DNA of 64,000 nucleotides from contig VCJN01000779.1 in the NCBI GenBank assembly GCA_006384855.1, positions 248,001 to 312,000 on the forward strand, written 5' to 3'. Below the pieces are notes generated by a model. The model ran no database searches. It was not told where the DNA came from and saw only the letters and a list, made by a program, of their open reading frames with translations. Below, piece by piece: positions 35,620 to 43,952 of this stretch; positions within the stretch are counted from its first letter, which is position 1, and each line of letters begins with the position of its first letter. Origin of the DNA: Tetraselmis striata (Eukaryota; Chlorophyta; Chlorodendrophyceae; Chlorodendrales; Chlorodendraceae). The translations under genes and the position numbers were made by a program.

Positions 35620-36510
35620 TCAACGAGCGGAGATCTCGGGGAGCTTCCAGAACTTCGGAAGCCTTATCGCGATCCCCCGGTCGGGGGCCATCGCGTTCTT
35701 GGCCTTGTCGACGGCGCTACCTCTGTAGGTCTCCACGTCGTCGACGGCGTTGTTGGGGAGTATCACCACGTGTGACTCGTCCCCCTGTCGATCCAGCATC
35801 ACCGTGCCGGACTCGAACCGCCCGAACGCCGGAACCTCCAGCGCGTCGATGCGGCAGACGTCAGGATCCTTCGGGCACTGGGACATCCCCAGGTACTCCT
35901 TCTCCTGACTCCAAGTCGCCTCCTCAAAGAACGGCAACTCCTGGTCCACGTCGTCGGCACCCTTGCCGGCGTAGTGGCTCTCCCTGCCGTCGTGCATCCA
36001 CACGACCGGCAGGTCCCCGTCAAGCAGGCGGGTCTCCTCGACCTCGCCCTTGACGATTGCGATCCGGACCGCCACAACGCGGCTCCGAATCTCCGGCTCA
36101 ATAAAGTCACCGGAGTGCACCGTGGCCAGGTCGGTCACGGTCTCTAGCTCGCTCTCCACGATCAACGTGTAGAACTGCTTGTTCCTCGCCCGCACCACCA
36201 TAGCGTCGGCCCTCAGGCTGCGCTCGTAGGTGCGGGCGTGGGTGACGATCTCAAAGCTGAGACCGTTGTAGCGGACCTCGACTGGCGTCGGGCCCTCTAG
36301 GTACGCCCCGTGAACGGGGCGCTCAAGGCTCAAGCGACGTGCGTAAGCCTTGCTGGACAGCCAGGCGGAATGCCCGGCGACGGTGGCCTTGGAGACCACG
36401 TACATCGTGCCACTAACTATGCTGGCCTTGGAACAGAACGCGCGAACGGCGGTCGTCGAGGCTCCCGTGAATACCATTCCTGCAATCGTTCCAAAGGCGG
36501 CGGACGCCAT
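35620..36510 (-). CDS. Hypothetical protein with hydrophobic N-terminus, 296 aa
   Basis: ATG at 36510. Residues 5-50 (FGTIAGMVFTGASTTAVRAF, VSGTMYVVSKATVAGHSAW) are weakly hydrophobic with small residues and may be one or two membrane segments. The rest is soluble and beta-rich (EVRYNGLSFEIVTHARTYE, VVVRARNKQFYTLIV-like stretches), with few cysteines (QCPKDPDVC). Not recognised. Intergenic DNA at 35479-35619 has tandem TAATC-like steps, and a (GT)n run lies at 36529-36546 just upstream. Confidence 0.62.
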   Translation of the reverse strand: MASAAFGTIAGMVFTGASTTAVRAFCSKASIVSGTMYVVSKATVAGHSAWLSSKAYARRLSLERPVHGAYLEGPTPVEVRYNGLSFEIVTHARTYERSLRADAMVVRARNKQFYTLIVESELETVTDLATVHSGDFIEPEIRSRVVAVRIAIVKGEVEETRLLDGDLPVVWMHDGRESHYAGKGADDVDQELPFFEEATWSQEKEYLGMSQCPKDPDVCRIDALEVPAFGRFESGTVMLDRQGDESHVVILPNNAVDDVETYRGSAVDKAKNAMAPDRGIAIRLPKFWKLPEISAR

Positions 36511-36656
36511 CTTGTGTCGCGAGAGCGGGTGTGTGTGTGTGTGTGTTCGGTCGGTCGTTCGTTCGTGACGAAAGACGCTGGGATTGAATCAGTGAGCGAT
36601 GTGGAGAGCCTCTCGAGATCGTCGCTTCAATTTTTTTCAGCCGACATTTCAAAGCG

Positions 36657-39317
36657 ATGTCTTTCCTGAACGGCGCGGGTCCCCGGCCTCGGCCGCCCTT
36701 CGCCCCCAGCACCGCCGACAAAGTTCTGATCGCCGTCGTGTGGGCGCTGCTGATCGGCACGCTGGTCGCCGTCGTGGTGCTGTCGTGGCGCAAGGCCTCC
36801 GAGTCTCCCCCGTCCCTCGCGCCGCTCCCCCCCAAGCCGCCCGTCGGCCCCAAGCCGCCTCCCGCGCGGAGGCGCGACTCCACCCGCGCCCCTCCGCCGT
36901 CGCCAGAAACCAGCGGGAGCGGCGGCGACAGCGGGAGCGGGAGCGGGAGCGGCGGCGACAGCGGGAGCGGCGGCGACAGCGGGAGCGGCGGCGACAGCGG
37001 GAGCGGGAGCGGCGGCGACAGCGGGAGCGGCGGCGGCGACAGCGGGAGCGGCGGCGACAGCGGGAGCGGCGGGTCCGGGAGCGGGAGCGGCGGCGGCGAC
37101 AGCGGGAGCGGCGGGTCCGGGAGCACGACGGCGGACGAGCTGGCCGGGCTGGACCCCCTGGACGCCGCCGGAAACTACGCCAACCAGTTCACGGGCAAGG
37201 CGAACGTGTGCGACTGGGCGGCCATGGCCAAGATCTGGTCCGTGCTGCCCGTGTACTCGCTCAAGCCCGAGCTCAAGCGCGTGATCGCGTCCATGCGCGA
37301 CAACAACGTCACCATGATCGTCAGCGGCACGGGGTCCGGCAAGACCGTCGTCACGCCCAAGCTGGCGCACCGCATGCTGGTGGACTCGCTGCCCCCTCTG
37401 AGCCTGGGAGAGAAGGTCAAGCTGTGGATGCAGGGCAAGCGGCCGCCGGGCGCGACCGTGGCCATCACCAACCCCAAGAGGATCACCACCGTCGAAAACG
37501 CCGCGTTTTCCGCCCGGCTGGCGTGCGTGGAGCTGGGGAGAGAGATCGGCTACCGCCACCGCGACTCCCCCGCCGACGCCGTGTCGCTGGACACGCGCCT
37601 CGAGTACGTCACGGACGGCTACCTGCTGTCGGTGGCCAAGCAGGACCCCGACTTTCGCGAGTACGGCGTCATCATCATCGACGAGGCGCACGAGCGGCCG
37701 GTGCCGACCGACTTCCTGCTGCTGGCGCTCAAGCGCGCCATGCTGCGGCGGCCCGAGCTGCGCGTGGTGGTGATGAGCGCCACCATCGACACGACGCCCT
37801 TCGTGGAGTGGTTCCAGAGCGACGGCCTGGACGTGGGCGACATCGCGGTGTCGGGCAAGCCCAATTTCCCCGTCAAGAAGACGTTCGTCTCGATGCAAAA
37901 GGGCCAGACCTACCTGACCAAGGCGATCGAGACCGTGCTCCAGCTCAACGCGTCCCCCGACGCCGTCCCGGGGGGCGTGCTCATCTTCGTGCCCGTCACC
38001 GCCGACACGGCCCGGGGGTGCAAGATGCTCATGGACGAGTGCGCCAAGGCCGGGCTGCAGTGCACCCAGGAGCCCGCCGTGGACGGCGCGCCCGCGCTGC
38101 GGTGCCTGCGGCTGTACTCGGGCGTGGACGAGGCGCAGAAGGACGCCGCCATCGGCCCGTCGGGGTCGGCGGCCACCCGGAACGTGGTGTTCTCCACCAA
38201 CGTCGCCGAGTCGTCGCTCACCGTGGAGGACCTGTCGTACGTCATCGACAGCGGCCAGGTGTTCCGCGTGACCTACGACGCGGAGAACGACGTGACCGTC
38301 TCCGGCAAGACGAGCGTCACCAGGGCGGAGGCGACGCAGCGGATGGGGCGCGTGGGGCGCAAGCGGCCGGGCGTGGCGATCCTGCTGTACCCCCAAAAGG
38401 CGTTCGAGGAAAAGTTCGAGGAGTGGCCCCGTCCCAGCATCCTGGACAAGGACGTCACCACGCAGCTGTTCGAGGAGATGGTGGCGGGCGGAATGACGTG
38501 GGCGCAGACGGCGGAGGAGGCCCGCCGCCTGCTCACGCCCCCCACCCCCGCGCAGCTCAGCATCGCGGGCGCGTTCCTGAAGTTCTACGGGTTCGTCAAG
38601 GGCGACGCCGAGGGGACCCTGTCGGAGACGGGCAAGTCGTTCGCCGGCCTCTACAGGGCCGCGCGCGCCGAGCTGGCCGACTGCCTCCTGCTGTTCGCGG
38701 CGAGGATCACGGGGTCGGAGGCGGCGGCGGCGCGCTACGTGGCGTGCACGGAGGGGGGCGCGCTGGCGTGGCTGAGCGCCGCGCTCAAGCAGCGCGGCAA
38801 GATGCCCGAGGAGTGCGGCGCCTCCGACCACGTGACGGCGCTGAGGGTGTTCGCGGCGGCGTCCAAGGCGCTGCCCGCCGAGACCGCCCTGCTGAGGGAG
38901 AGGGCGGAGCAGCTGCGCGAGGCGGCGCTCGGCTTCGACGCCACCGCGGAGCTCTGGCAGACGTGGCCCTGGAACTGGCTGATGAAGCAGCAGGGGATCG
39001 GCGTGATCGTGGGGTGCGCGTTCTCCGACACCTCCACGCGCTGCTCCGGCAAGGGGGCGGCGATCTCGCTGCAAAAGTGCGACGAGTTTTTCCGGGCGGT
39101 CGCGGCCACGGGCATGATGCGCGCCAATCGAGGCGGGAAGCGGCTGTTCGGGGCGTCCGCCGCCCCGGCCCTGGGGTCCAGGACGACCGACTCCCTTCAG
39201 AGCGCGGTGCACGCGGGCCCCGGGTACTTGGCCGCCAAGGGCTCGCAGGTGCTCACGAGCTCGACGGCGTTCACCCCAGAGTCCCTGGAGGGGCTGCTGG
39301 CCGCGAAAAACGGCTAG
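36657..39317 (+). CDS. NPH-II/DEAH-type helicase with N-terminal membrane anchor
   Basis: 886 aa from the ATG at 36657. Residues 22-45 (KVLIAVVWALLIGTLVAVVV) are a membrane helix, followed by a Pro-rich and a Gly/Ser/Asp repeat linker (about 60-160). The helicase core follows: motif I SGTGSGKT (223-230), motif II DEAH (342-345), VMSATID, motif V FSTNVAESSLT and motif VI QRMGRVGRKRPG (561-572). This order fits the SF2 DEAH/NPH-II RNA helicases of poxviruses, asfarviruses and mimiviruses, which unwind RNA during or after transcription in the virion. The anchor is unusual; it would tether the helicase to a virion or replication-site membrane. The stop overlaps the convergent gene at 39314 by four bases. 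Confidence 0.9.
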   Translation: MSFLNGAGPRPRPPFAPSTADKVLIAVVWALLIGTLVAVVVLSWRKASESPPSLAPLPPKPPVGPKPPPARRRDSTRAPPPSPETSGSGGDSGSGSGSGGDSGSGGDSGSGGDSGSGSGGDSGSGGGDSGSGGDSGSGGSGSGSGGGDSGSGGSGSTTADELAGLDPLDAAGNYANQFTGKANVCDWAAMAKIWSVLPVYSLKPELKRVIASMRDNNVTMIVSGTGSGKTVVTPKLAHRMLVDSLPPLSLGEKVKLWMQGKRPPGATVAITNPKRITTVENAAFSARLACVELGREIGYRHRDSPADAVSLDTRLEYVTDGYLLSVAKQDPDFREYGVIIIDEAHERPVPTDFLLLALKRAMLRRPELRVVVMSATIDTTPFVEWFQSDGLDVGDIAVSGKPNFPVKKTFVSMQKGQTYLTKAIETVLQLNASPDAVPGGVLIFVPVTADTARGCKMLMDECAKAGLQCTQEPAVDGAPALRCLRLYSGVDEAQKDAAIGPSGSAATRNVVFSTNVAESSLTVEDLSYVIDSGQVFRVTYDAENDVTVSGKTSVTRAEATQRMGRVGRKRPGVAILLYPQKAFEEKFEEWPRPSILDKDVTTQLFEEMVAGGMTWAQTAEEARRLLTPPTPAQLSIAGAFLKFYGFVKGDAEGTLSETGKSFAGLYRAARAELADCLLLFAARITGSEAAAARYVACTEGGALAWLSAALKQRGKMPEECGASDHVTALRVFAAASKALPAETALLRERAEQLREAALGFDATAELWQTWPWNWLMKQQGIGVIVGCAFSDTSTRCSGKGAAISLQKCDEFFRAVAATGMMRANRGGKRLFGASAAPALGSRTTDSLQSAVHAGPGYLAAKGSQVLTSSTAFTPESLEGLLAAKNG
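36920..37125. repeat. Gly-Ser-Gly-Gly-Asp coding repeats in the helicase linker
   Basis: About 18 short units built on GGGAGCGGCGGCGACAGC encode a flexible Gly/Ser/Asp linker between the membrane helix and the helicase core. Unit number is expected to vary. Confidence 0.88.
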
Positions 39318-40084
39318 GGCCGCGGGGCCACCGCCGCCAGCGCGCCGAGGAGCGCGACGATGGGGATCGCGACGCGGATCCTCGCCGCCCGCCCCCCTCC
39401 CTTGCCCATGTTGACACGCGGGTGGTGCCGGAAGTGGCAATCTATAGATTTGACTTTGTCATCCTTCAACCTCGTCTCCTTCACTGTCAGCTTTGCCCAG
39501 GAGGGGTCGGCGTTCAGATCTTCGAATTCCAGGGCTCGCACCGGCTCCAGTTTGTTGCTCCAGTTGTGAACGGCCATTTCGAGGTGGAATAAGTCGTGTC
39601 TGTCTGACGGCCAGTTGCGGGACACGTACCCGTCGCAGTGGATGCCACACTTGTCTCGAAGCACGGAGATGATATCTTGACTCGTCAGCAAGTCGCCTGA
39701 CCTCGAGCTGGTTCGGTCTTCGGTGTCGAACAAGTAACTGAAACTTATCTGTTCGTAGACACCCAACAAACCCTGGACTGTTTGGTTCGTTTTCTCATCG
39801 TCGATCATGAGCAGTCGGAGATCTTTCTTCGTCCTGAATTGAAACACGGTGCCGTCGGGGGCGTAGTGCCTGGGGACGTCGCACGAAGACAGCCATAGCC
39901 AGTCGGCGTTGTGCCTGGTTTCGACGCTTTCGATTTGTTCCAGCTTCGTCCATGATTGCGACCCGTGGAACGCGAACTTACCTTTCGATACTATGAGGAA
40001 TTTCATGCCTTGTTGAGTTGTGACTGAACCCGTCACTGGGAGCATGTTGGATGTGTAGACGGGGGCGTCTGCGTTTCGCTGCAT
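39314..40084 (-). CDS. Tail-anchored protein of a giant-virus hypothetical family
   Basis: 256 aa from the ATG at 40084 (a frame begins upstream at a GTG, not used). Recognisable blocks are FAFHGSQSW near the start, a middle with DLRLLMIDDEKTN, RSGDLLTSQD and CGIHCDGYV, and DLFHLEMAV near residue 185. I recall proteins with this order (HGS...DGY...FH-E) as widespread in nucleocytoplasmic viruses without known function. Residues about 235-253 (RIRVAIPIVALLGALAAVA) form a C-terminal membrane helix. DNA here is less GC-rich than average. Function unknown; an NAD- or nucleotide-handling fold is possible but I have no proof. Confidence 0.62.
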   Translation of the reverse strand: MQRNADAPVYTSNMLPVTGSVTTQQGMKFLIVSKGKFAFHGSQSWTKLEQIESVETRHNADWLWLSSCDVPRHYAPDGTVFQFRTKKDLRLLMIDDEKTNQTVQGLLGVYEQISFSYLFDTEDRTSSRSGDLLTSQDIISVLRDKCGIHCDGYVSRNWPSDRHDLFHLEMAVHNWSNKLEPVRALEFEDLNADPSWAKLTVKETRLKDDKVKSIDCHFRHHPRVNMGKGGGRAARIRVAIPIVALLGALAAVAPRP

Positions 40085-40127
40085 TTGGTTGTTGAAAATA
40101 GTTTTTGACAGCACGAAAATAACAAAA

Positions 40128-40499
40128 TCACCCGAAAAAAGTGTTTACAGGGCGGCGGCGCGCGGCGCCCAGGTGCTCGGCGCGCCAGTGCGCCATGGCG
40201 TTATCCAGGTCCTCGCGCGAGTGGCCTATGTCGCGCAGGAGGCGGATCAGCATGGTGTCGCCCCCCTGGATCGCCCGCCTCATCATCGCCAGGCGAACCA
40301 TGAAATCGCTGCGCGTGCCGCCGGTGGAGGAGGGGGGCCGGAAGCGCGCGAGGTCGAAGGGGCCGCGCCGCTCCGTGAATGCCTTCATGAGGGAGTCGTA
40401 GGCGTCCCTGCAGGGGTCGTGCCCCGCGGGCAGCTTGCCCCGCGCGATCTCGGCGCGGAGCTCGGGAGAGCGGAAGAACACGTCCGCATCGGTGGTCAT
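40128..40499 (-). CDS. Hypothetical helical protein, 123 aa
   Basis: ATG at 40499 (MTTDADVFFRSPELRAEIA). Mostly helical and basic (RAIQGGDTMLIRLLRDIGHS), no membrane segment, no cysteine pattern except one Cys (PCRDAYDS). A TATA-like run (ATATATAT, 40556-40563) lies 57 bases upstream, the same arrangement as for other genes here, which supports real expression. Not recognised. Confidence 0.65.
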   Translation of the reverse strand: MTTDADVFFRSPELRAEIARGKLPAGHDPCRDAYDSLMKAFTERRGPFDLARFRPPSSTGGTRSDFMVRLAMMRRAIQGGDTMLIRLLRDIGHSREDLDNAMAHWRAEHLGAARRRPVNTFFG

Positions 40500-40555
40500 G
40501 GCGTCGTCTGGTCGGCGGTCTCCTCGTCGGCCTCCCTCCCCGCGACGTCCCGCTC

Positions 40556-40563
40556 ATATATAT
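40556..40563 (-). promoter_or_regulatory. TATA-like element for the 123-aa gene
   Basis: ATATATAT within a GC-rich intergenic sequence, 57 bases before the ATG at 40499. Confidence 0.5.
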
Positions 40564-40572
40564 GCGATCCCC

Positions 40573-40631
40573 GGTCACACCGTCCGGACCGCCCATATCC
40601 ATGAATATAGGTCACACCGTCCGGACCGCCC
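40573..40631. repeat. 22-bp direct repeat, two copies, around a palindromic core
   Basis: Identical 22-base copies at 40573-40594 and 40610-40631 contain the palindrome GTCCGGAC and start GGTCACACC. The second copy touches the stop codon of the next gene (40632). A related ACCGTCCGGACC occurs at 32221 in another intergenic region, so the core may be a regulatory or 3'-end signal. Confidence 0.75.
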
Positions 40632-40985
40632 CTACTCTTTGAGCGCCGCGTACACGCCGCCGAACGCCGCCACGCACACGGCGGCCGCCGCCATCCCGTG
40701 CGACAGGACGATCCAGCTCAGCATTGACCGGACGCGGTCCTCCGGAATGGCGTCGCGAGAGTCCTCGACCATGACGCGGTACTCTCGGGCTCCCTGCCAC
40801 AGCATCCAGGCGGCGGCCAGGAACGCCGCGACCGACACGGCGCGCGCCATCCGCCGGTTCGTCCGGTTGAACCCCCCGGAAAAGTTGTACAGCGCTATGA
40901 ACGCGCCCATGATGCTCCCCCCCGTCCGGATCTGCCCCAGGTGATAGTTGAGGAGGCTGACCTGCAGCGCGGTGCTCGATCCCAT
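40632..40985 (-). CDS. Small membrane protein with three helices, 117 aa
   Basis: The ATG at 40985 (MGSSTALQVSLLNY) is used; the frame continues 13 codons upstream only to a GTG. Helices are predicted at about residues 22-35 (GGSIMGAFIALYNFSG, weak), 46-62 (AVSVAAFLAAAWMLW) and 85-115 (LSWIVLSHGMAAAAVCVAAF). Few charged residues other than turns. A virion-membrane role is likely by analogy with other small viral membrane proteins. Not recognised. Confidence 0.68.
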   Translation of the reverse strand: MGSSTALQVSLLNYHLGQIRTGGSIMGAFIALYNFSGGFNRTNRRMARAVSVAAFLAAAWMLWQGAREYRVMVEDSRDAIPEDRVRSMLSWIVLSHGMAAAAVCVAAFGGVYAALKE

Positions 40986-41077
40986 TTGGTATATACGGCG
41001 ACGATTTTGGCCGCCGCTCCACACACAGCCATCAAAAGAACCAGCCTCCTCCTCCTCCTCCCCCCGCGCGCGCCGAG

Positions 41078-41593
41078 ATGGACCCCTCCCCCCGCGCGTT
41101 CGACCCGCATGCCGCGCTGCGCGTGCTCCGCGAGCGCTGGGCGAACGTGGTGATGGAGACGGCGTTCGGCCCGTTCGTCCAGATGGTCGAGCGCATGGAG
41201 AAGGCGTTCTCGGAGGTCCGGATGGCCAGGAAGCAGCCCAGGAACATGGCCAGGGTCTTCAGGATCCGGCACTCGGGCAGGCTGCTGGCGTACCACAACA
41301 AGGTGAGGGCGTCTCGGCCCAGCGTGGAGTACCTGCAGCAGACGCTGGACACGGTGCTGGCGCTGGTGAACGAGGTGCACCCGTCGTACTACGAGGACGT
41401 CCGGGATCGCCTCGTCGACCTCTTGAAGAGGTGGACCGACGCGCTCCCGCCCAAGCTGATCGGCAGGGACGAGGAGGCCATCCTCGAGTACCTGGACGTC
41501 ATGGTCGAGGCGACCGAGGACTGCTCGCTGCGCATGCTGGACTGCGAGGAGCGGCTGGCGGACGCCGCCTCCCCCCCTCGACCATCCATGTAA
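41078..41593 (+). CDS. Hypothetical helical protein, 171 aa
   Basis: ATG at 41078 (MDPSPRAFDPHAALRVLRE). Almost entirely helical and charged (MVERMEKAFSEVRMARKQP, EYLDVMVEATEDCSLRML), without membrane segments or motifs. Expression is supported by the TATATA sequence at 40990-40995, about 85 bases upstream in the divergent intergenic space. It could be a scaffold or nucleic-acid-associated protein. Not recognised. Confidence 0.62.
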   Translation: MDPSPRAFDPHAALRVLRERWANVVMETAFGPFVQMVERMEKAFSEVRMARKQPRNMARVFRIRHSGRLLAYHNKVRASRPSVEYLQQTLDTVLALVNEVHPSYYEDVRDRLVDLLKRWTDALPPKLIGRDEEAILEYLDVMVEATEDCSLRMLDCEERLADAASPPRPSM

Positions 41594-41633
41594 AAAAAAA
41601 AAAGAGAAAACAAAGATTTTGTTACACGTCACT

Positions 41634-42017
41634 CTATACAAAGGCGAACACCAGCCCTAGGTACCCGGCGATGACGCCCAGGCGGAACACCGGCCAGCTC
41701 TGCGCCAGGTCGCGCCTCCACCCGGCGCTGCACTCGCACGCGGCCGCCTGCGTGTCGCGGGCGTACGACCACAGCATCCCCAGCTGGATCCCGTCGAACG
41801 CGATCGCGGCGATCTTGACCGCCTTGGGCACCTCGTAGATCAGCTCGTACATCACCAGGCGCCCCACCAGTTCCAGCGGAAGCGACCAGTACAGAAACTC
41901 GCGCTTCCACGTTCCGGAGCACTCGCAGGTTTCGGACCGCATCTTGTGGATCCAGGACCACAGCACGCCGGAAATAACCAATCGGATGGCGTACGCCGCG
42001 ATCATCGGAGTCATCAT
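41634..42017 (-). CDS. Small membrane protein with duplicated C-x-C/W-K-R module
   Basis: 127 aa from the ATG at 42017 (MMTPMIAAYAIRLVI; the frame continues upstream only to a GTG). Two similar halves each have a membrane helix followed by C-E-C-S and a W-(K/R)-R segment (ETCECSGTWKREFLYWS and AACECSAGWRRDLAQSW), so it arose by internal duplication. Similar CxCS..WKR membrane proteins are a recurring type in giant viruses (memory). Three to four helices. Probable virion-membrane protein. Confidence 0.7.
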   Translation of the reverse strand: MMTPMIAAYAIRLVISGVLWSWIHKMRSETCECSGTWKREFLYWSLPLELVGRLVMYELIYEVPKAVKIAAIAFDGIQLGMLWSYARDTQAAACECSAGWRRDLAQSWPVFRLGVIAGYLGLVFAFV

Positions 42018-42198
42018 CTCGTCTTCCCTGATTGGTTTCTGGGTTGATGCACAGAAAAACACCTGGCTCTCAAGCTGATCGGCGGGGACGCCACGTCGAG
42101 GAGACCGAGCCTTTTACTGTATTTTTTCGCATCTTACACTCTTTGCCATCTAAAACCTGCACATCACTTTTTGGCAAAGGACGCTGGCACAGAGGCGC

Positions 42199-42522
42199 CT
42201 ATTCTGCGCAGCAGTCGCTGGGGCTAGTGTATTCTACGACATCGCGTTGCATGCTACTAGGTCGACGGAGCGGATTCGCCACGCTCCTCGCCGCCTCTCC
42301 GTCTACCACGAAGTACGCTGGCTGATCTTCGAGACTCCAGAAACACACTGTTGGCACAGCCTGAAACCTCGCAGCTCTCGGTTCTTGATGCATGATGTCG
42401 GTGAAAATGGTCTTCATTGTTCCAAGGGGTCCAGGCTGTCTGGCTCTTTGAATCGACGACGATGCCTTGGAGAAGACGAGGTTCTTCTCGAGGTCGAGCG
42501 GTTGGTGCACGTCCGCCTCCAT
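42199..42522 (-). CDS. 107-aa protein of the short TIR element, copy A
   Basis: ATG at 42522 (MEADVHQPLDLEKNLVFSK) to the stop at 42199. The second element copy has the same frame with one visible amino-acid change near the start, so the frame is conserved. It has a middle segment MKTIFTDIMHQEPRAARFQ and a C-terminus ending SPSDCCAE. No known domain. Other frames are also open in this GC-rich piece, so the coding claim rests on the start position, the TATA-like site (42591-42600) 70 bases upstream, and conservation between copies. Confidence 0.5.
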   Translation of the reverse strand: MEADVHQPLDLEKNLVFSKASSSIQRARQPGPLGTMKTIFTDIMHQEPRAARFQAVPTVCFWSLEDQPAYFVVDGEAARSVANPLRRPSSMQRDVVEYTSPSDCCAE

Positions 42523-42590
42523 CGTCCGCTCGCTGGTGGGGCGGTGGCTCGAGGGTGAAGTGGAGGTGTGACCTGCCTCGCCGCGAGGCG

Positions 42591-42600
42591 ATCCTTTTAT
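42591..42600 (-). promoter_or_regulatory. TATA-like site inside the TIR element, copy A
   Basis: On the minus strand ATAAAAGGAT, 70 bases before the ATG at 42522. It lies beside the palindrome CGCCTCGCGGCGAGGC. The same site is in copy B. Confidence 0.45.
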
Positions 42601-42906
42601 GCCCGCCCGCGGCGGGCCGCGCCAGTCGACGCGCCGCGAGGCGCGCCACTTTCTGGTCGGGACGCAGCACACAGGGCACGTCGCGTCGCCACACGACAAC
42701 AACGCAGCACACGGCGAGTCCGGACCTATTGAAGCCCATGGAGGGTGTGCAGAAAAATATGACAAGGGGTGTAAAAATTGATGCGACCACCCCTCGCGGG
42801 GCTCCGAATGCAATCCTGAACGACCGATCCACCGACCGACCGACCGACAAAACAGCCACGTCAAGAGAAACAAACAGATACGCCGCGCGCCGCGCGTGGA
42901 CCGACC

Positions 42907-43578
42907 ATGACCAGGACGAAGTGCGGGTCGTCCGATCGCCTCAGCCCCCAGGCTCGCGCCGCTCGCGCGTGGGATCAGCGCGCCGGCCTCGTGGCGGACG
43001 AGGTGCTGCGCTTGATGTTGGGCGACGCCGCGTACGCCGCCCATCTCCTGTACGGCATCAGCCGCGGCAAAGACGGGCTCAAGACGGCGCTGCTGCTGGC
43101 CAAGAGGCACGGCGTGAACACGGACGGGGTGAAGAGCATGCTGGCGGAGAAGCAGCTCTTGGTGGACCCCAGATCGAGCTTCCGGCCGTTCCGCTCCGAG
43201 CGGGCGCTGGCCGAGACCGCGGTGGCGTGCGCCTACCTCCGCAAGCATAGGGCCGCGCTCGCCGTGGGGTACGCCCTGGACCGCGGACGCACGGAGATGC
43301 TGGAGGTGCTGCTGGGGCATCCCAGCTATCGGGCCGCCGTGTCCGACATAGGCGGCCGCCGCGCGGCGCGCAGGGTGGTCCTCAAGAGCAGGGCGGAGGA
43401 CACGCCGCGGGGCCTGGTCGCGCTCGCCCGCGCCGGTCTGGTGACCAAGGAGTACCTGATGTCCAGCAACATGCAGTGGATCTACGTGATCCGGGAGCTG
43501 AGAGCCGCGAACATTAGAGATGTGGTGGAGTGCGAAATGCGCGGGGTGCAGGAATTGATGGAATCGGAAGGGATCTGA
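42907..43578 (+). CDS. Hypothetical helical protein, 223 aa
   Basis: ATG at 42907. Mostly helical, with repeated motifs of small hydrophobic residues (YAAHLLYGISRGKDGLKTAL, GRTEMLEVLLGHPSYRAA), suggestive of distant ankyrin- or HEAT-like helical repeats. GC-rich as the genome average, unlike the AT-richer gene that follows at 44244. A (CCGA)n run lies at 42832-42846. It stands between the two TIR element copies. Not recognised. Confidence 0.62.
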   Translation: MTRTKCGSSDRLSPQARAARAWDQRAGLVADEVLRLMLGDAAYAAHLLYGISRGKDGLKTALLLAKRHGVNTDGVKSMLAEKQLLVDPRSSFRPFRSERALAETAVACAYLRKHRAALAVGYALDRGRTEMLEVLLGHPSYRAAVSDIGGRRAARRVVLKSRAEDTPRGLVALARAGLVTKEYLMSSNMQWIYVIRELRAANIRDVVECEMRGVQELMESEGI

Positions 43579-43614
43579 ATTCTTTTTTCGTTCTGCAACT
43601 GCCTCGCGCGCGTC

Positions 43615-43899
43615 TCAGAACGAGATGGCGGGGCCCATGAGATACCGCCGCCCTCCGCGCTCCACGACGACGGCTTTCCCGGAGGGCTTGGCGCCCGCGG
43701 GGGCTAGCCTCGCCCACCGCTGCCCGGTCTTGCCGACGGGGGTCACGATCCACCACGTCTTGTCCCGCCCGACCGCGTACGTCCCGACCCGCTCGTTTCG
43801 GGCGCACCTCCCGAGCCCCTTGGGCGACGGCTCCTTCCCGGTGAAGGCGCACTTGCCGGGTTTCGCGCGGGCGGTTTTTGGCTTGTCGCCGCCCCCCAT
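43615..43899 (-). CDS. Small protein of the PSPKGLG family (giant-virus domain)
   Basis: 94 aa from the ATG at 43899. It contains KCAFTGKEPSPKGLGRCA followed by VGTYAVGRDKTWWIVTP and a W-A-R-L strand. I recall a short domain with PSPKGLG and W-x-V that recurs in giant viruses as a separate protein or as part of larger ones; the role is unknown. Its high GC and position just right of element A suggest it belongs to the resident genome rather than to the AT-rich insert. Confidence 0.65.
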   Translation of the reverse strand: MGGGDKPKTARAKPGKCAFTGKEPSPKGLGRCARNERVGTYAVGRDKTWWIVTPVGKTGQRWARLAPAGAKPSGKAVVVERGGRRYLMGPAISF

Positions 43900-43952
43900 A
43901 TTTGAAGTGAAAAGCTGAAAAAAATAACTCAATTTTCGCGTGGCGTCAACGC

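Larger units (their letters stand above)
42134..42774 (-). mobile_element. Short TIR element, copy A (~640 bp)
   Basis: Bounded by imperfect inverted ends: TTACACTCTTTGCCAT on the left and, read from the other end, TTACACCCCTTGTCAT on the right, 13 of 16 bases equal. If TA is the target duplication, the element proper is 42137-42771. An inverted CTTTGCCA/TGGCAAAG pair lies inside the left end and could form a hairpin or transposase-binding site. It contains one short minus-strand frame and a TATA-like site. No transposase is visible, so it would be non-autonomous. Copy B is at 44936-45577; I count roughly ten differences between them. Confidence 0.75.

Noticed and set aside
39314..40114. Upstream GTG starts for several genes (also at 41024, 42062, 47851, 53026, 55964, 62812)
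   Set aside because: Eukaryotic-type viruses use ATG; the first good ATG was taken in each case.
42247..42558. Plus-strand 103-aa frame inside the TIR element
   Set aside because: Also conserved, but lacks a TATA-like site and overlaps the better-supported minus frame; could not be excluded fully.
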